A DNA stretch of 64,000 nucleotides from Crocodylus rhombifer (taxonomy: Eukaryota > Chordata > Crocodylia > Crocodylidae): assembly GCA_038503035.1 (NCBI GenBank), contig JAVSML010024434.1, positions 784,177 through 848,176 of the forward strand. Reading direction: 5' to 3'. Shown here in pieces: positions 63,131-64,000 of the stretch (position 1 is the stretch's first letter; each line of letters starts with the position of its first letter). A program made the translations under genes and the position numbers. Under the pieces are notes generated by a model. That model was not told the DNA's origin. It worked only from the letters and a program-made list of their open reading frames with translations, and did not search any database.

Positions 63131-64000
63131 GTCTGGTCTTGGGTGCCTGGGATGAGCCTACAGGGGCATGAAACCTAGAGAGTTGAATGACTTGTAGTGT
63201 AGGCATAGTGATTGGGTGCATTTTGCAATAATAATTTCCCTTTTTGTTTTCTGTTTGTTGTAATGTCGTGACTAAAAACCTCACACTCAGTTTCAACCTT
63301 CGAAGTCTTCCCTACAAACTGGATCTACTTCTGCTTCCTGTTCCTTTATGTATACGTATAAAATTTAAATATTGCATCTTTGTGCCTTCAGGCTTTTTGT
63401 CTGATTCGCAAGATTTCCAAGGAGAGATCCTGTTGCTTAACTGCATGACATTATATAGTGCACCTTTAACTGACCTTATGCTTTAAAACAGAGCCATTTC
63501 TCTGCTGCTACCTTGTCACAAACAGCTCCTCTCCATTTTCTGGCTATTCCAGTTTACCTTTGTTTTTCATGTGACAGAGGCTCCTGCTTAGAGATGAAAG
63601 CAAAGCTGGCTAATCTTTAAAGCACTCGTTAGATATTATCAAAGAGAAAAGGGATATATGTTTGGATCAAGAGGATATTTTTTTCAGTGTACCATCTTGG
63701 GCTACAGCCTCTCCCACTACAAACAAAACAGTACCCCTGTCTTTTCATGACACTAATGTCTCCATTGATGTAACCTTTCTGAGAAGACTTCATTATGGTT
63801 TATTGGCTGGCCCTTAGAATGTGAAAAGAAGGCAGCAATTTAGGCAGTTTTGCAACCTGTTGGGAAGTGTAGCCATGCTGTAGTCCCAGGTTACGATTTT
63901 AGATAGCCAGAGGGGTCATGTGTAGAAGTGAGTTATGTTCAAAGCAGTTCAGGAGAAGAGTCTGAATGCAGGGTACTGCAGAATTTGTCTTTTTGTAGCA
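63131..64000 (+). other. STK4 intron 7, nothing recognised
   Basis: No exon beginning 'HPFV' (the expected continuation) appears before the end of the window, so the next exon lies further right. No repeat recognised. Confidence 0.7.

Overview
The window is vertebrate nuclear DNA. It has long introns with GT-AG boundaries, CpG-island promoters, CR1 LINE fragments ending in TCTATGAAATC or TTCTATGATTC type 3' tails, and several hAT-like and fold-back MITE-like elements. CR1 plus these DNA elements point to a sauropsid, most likely a crocodilian; a turtle is not excluded. No prokaryotic or viral gene is present.

Four protein-coding genes lie in the order YWHAB (+), PABPC1L (+), TOMM34 (-), STK4 (+), the order I recall for human 20q13.12. 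YWHAB enters from the left with its last four coding exons (1107-5261) and a roughly 1.8 kb 3'UTR to an AATAAA at 7085. PABPC1L is complete: 14 coding exons (15502-38588), 634 codons, four RRMs and a C-terminal MLLE/PABC domain. Its ATG exon is probably spliced from a CpG-rich noncoding first exon near 11.8-12.0 kb, and there may be a separate 3'UTR exon from 39347. TOMM34 is complete on the minus strand (7 coding exons, 50528 down to 43249, 301 residues) and converges on PABPC1L. STK4 starts 556 bp from the TOMM34 ATG, out of a shared GC-rich divergent promoter. Its first seven coding exons (276 codons, nearly the whole kinase domain) are here; the regulatory and SARAH exons lie to the right.

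The genes share no pathway operon-style. They are housekeeping or signalling genes: a phospho-Ser/Thr adaptor, an embryonic/germline-type poly(A)-binding protein, an HSP70/HSP90 co-chaperone for mitochondrial import, and the Hippo kinase MST1. 14-3-3 proteins and MST1 both act in Hippo signalling (family knowledge, not shown by the sequence).

Introns and spacers carry a 3 kb CR1 copy with a broken ORF (16010-19030, minus), three shorter CR1 pieces, hAT-like nonautonomous elements with 8-bp target duplications (48918-49925 perfect; 21574-22886 and 27075-27249 at 6/8), and at least three related fold-back elements (3774, 7528, 28619) plus a fourth with similar ends (2741). The most unexpected structure is a 232-bp, gap-free, about 98% identical inverted repeat inside STK4 intron 2 (55921-56152 and 57707-57938). 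No RNA gene was recognised.
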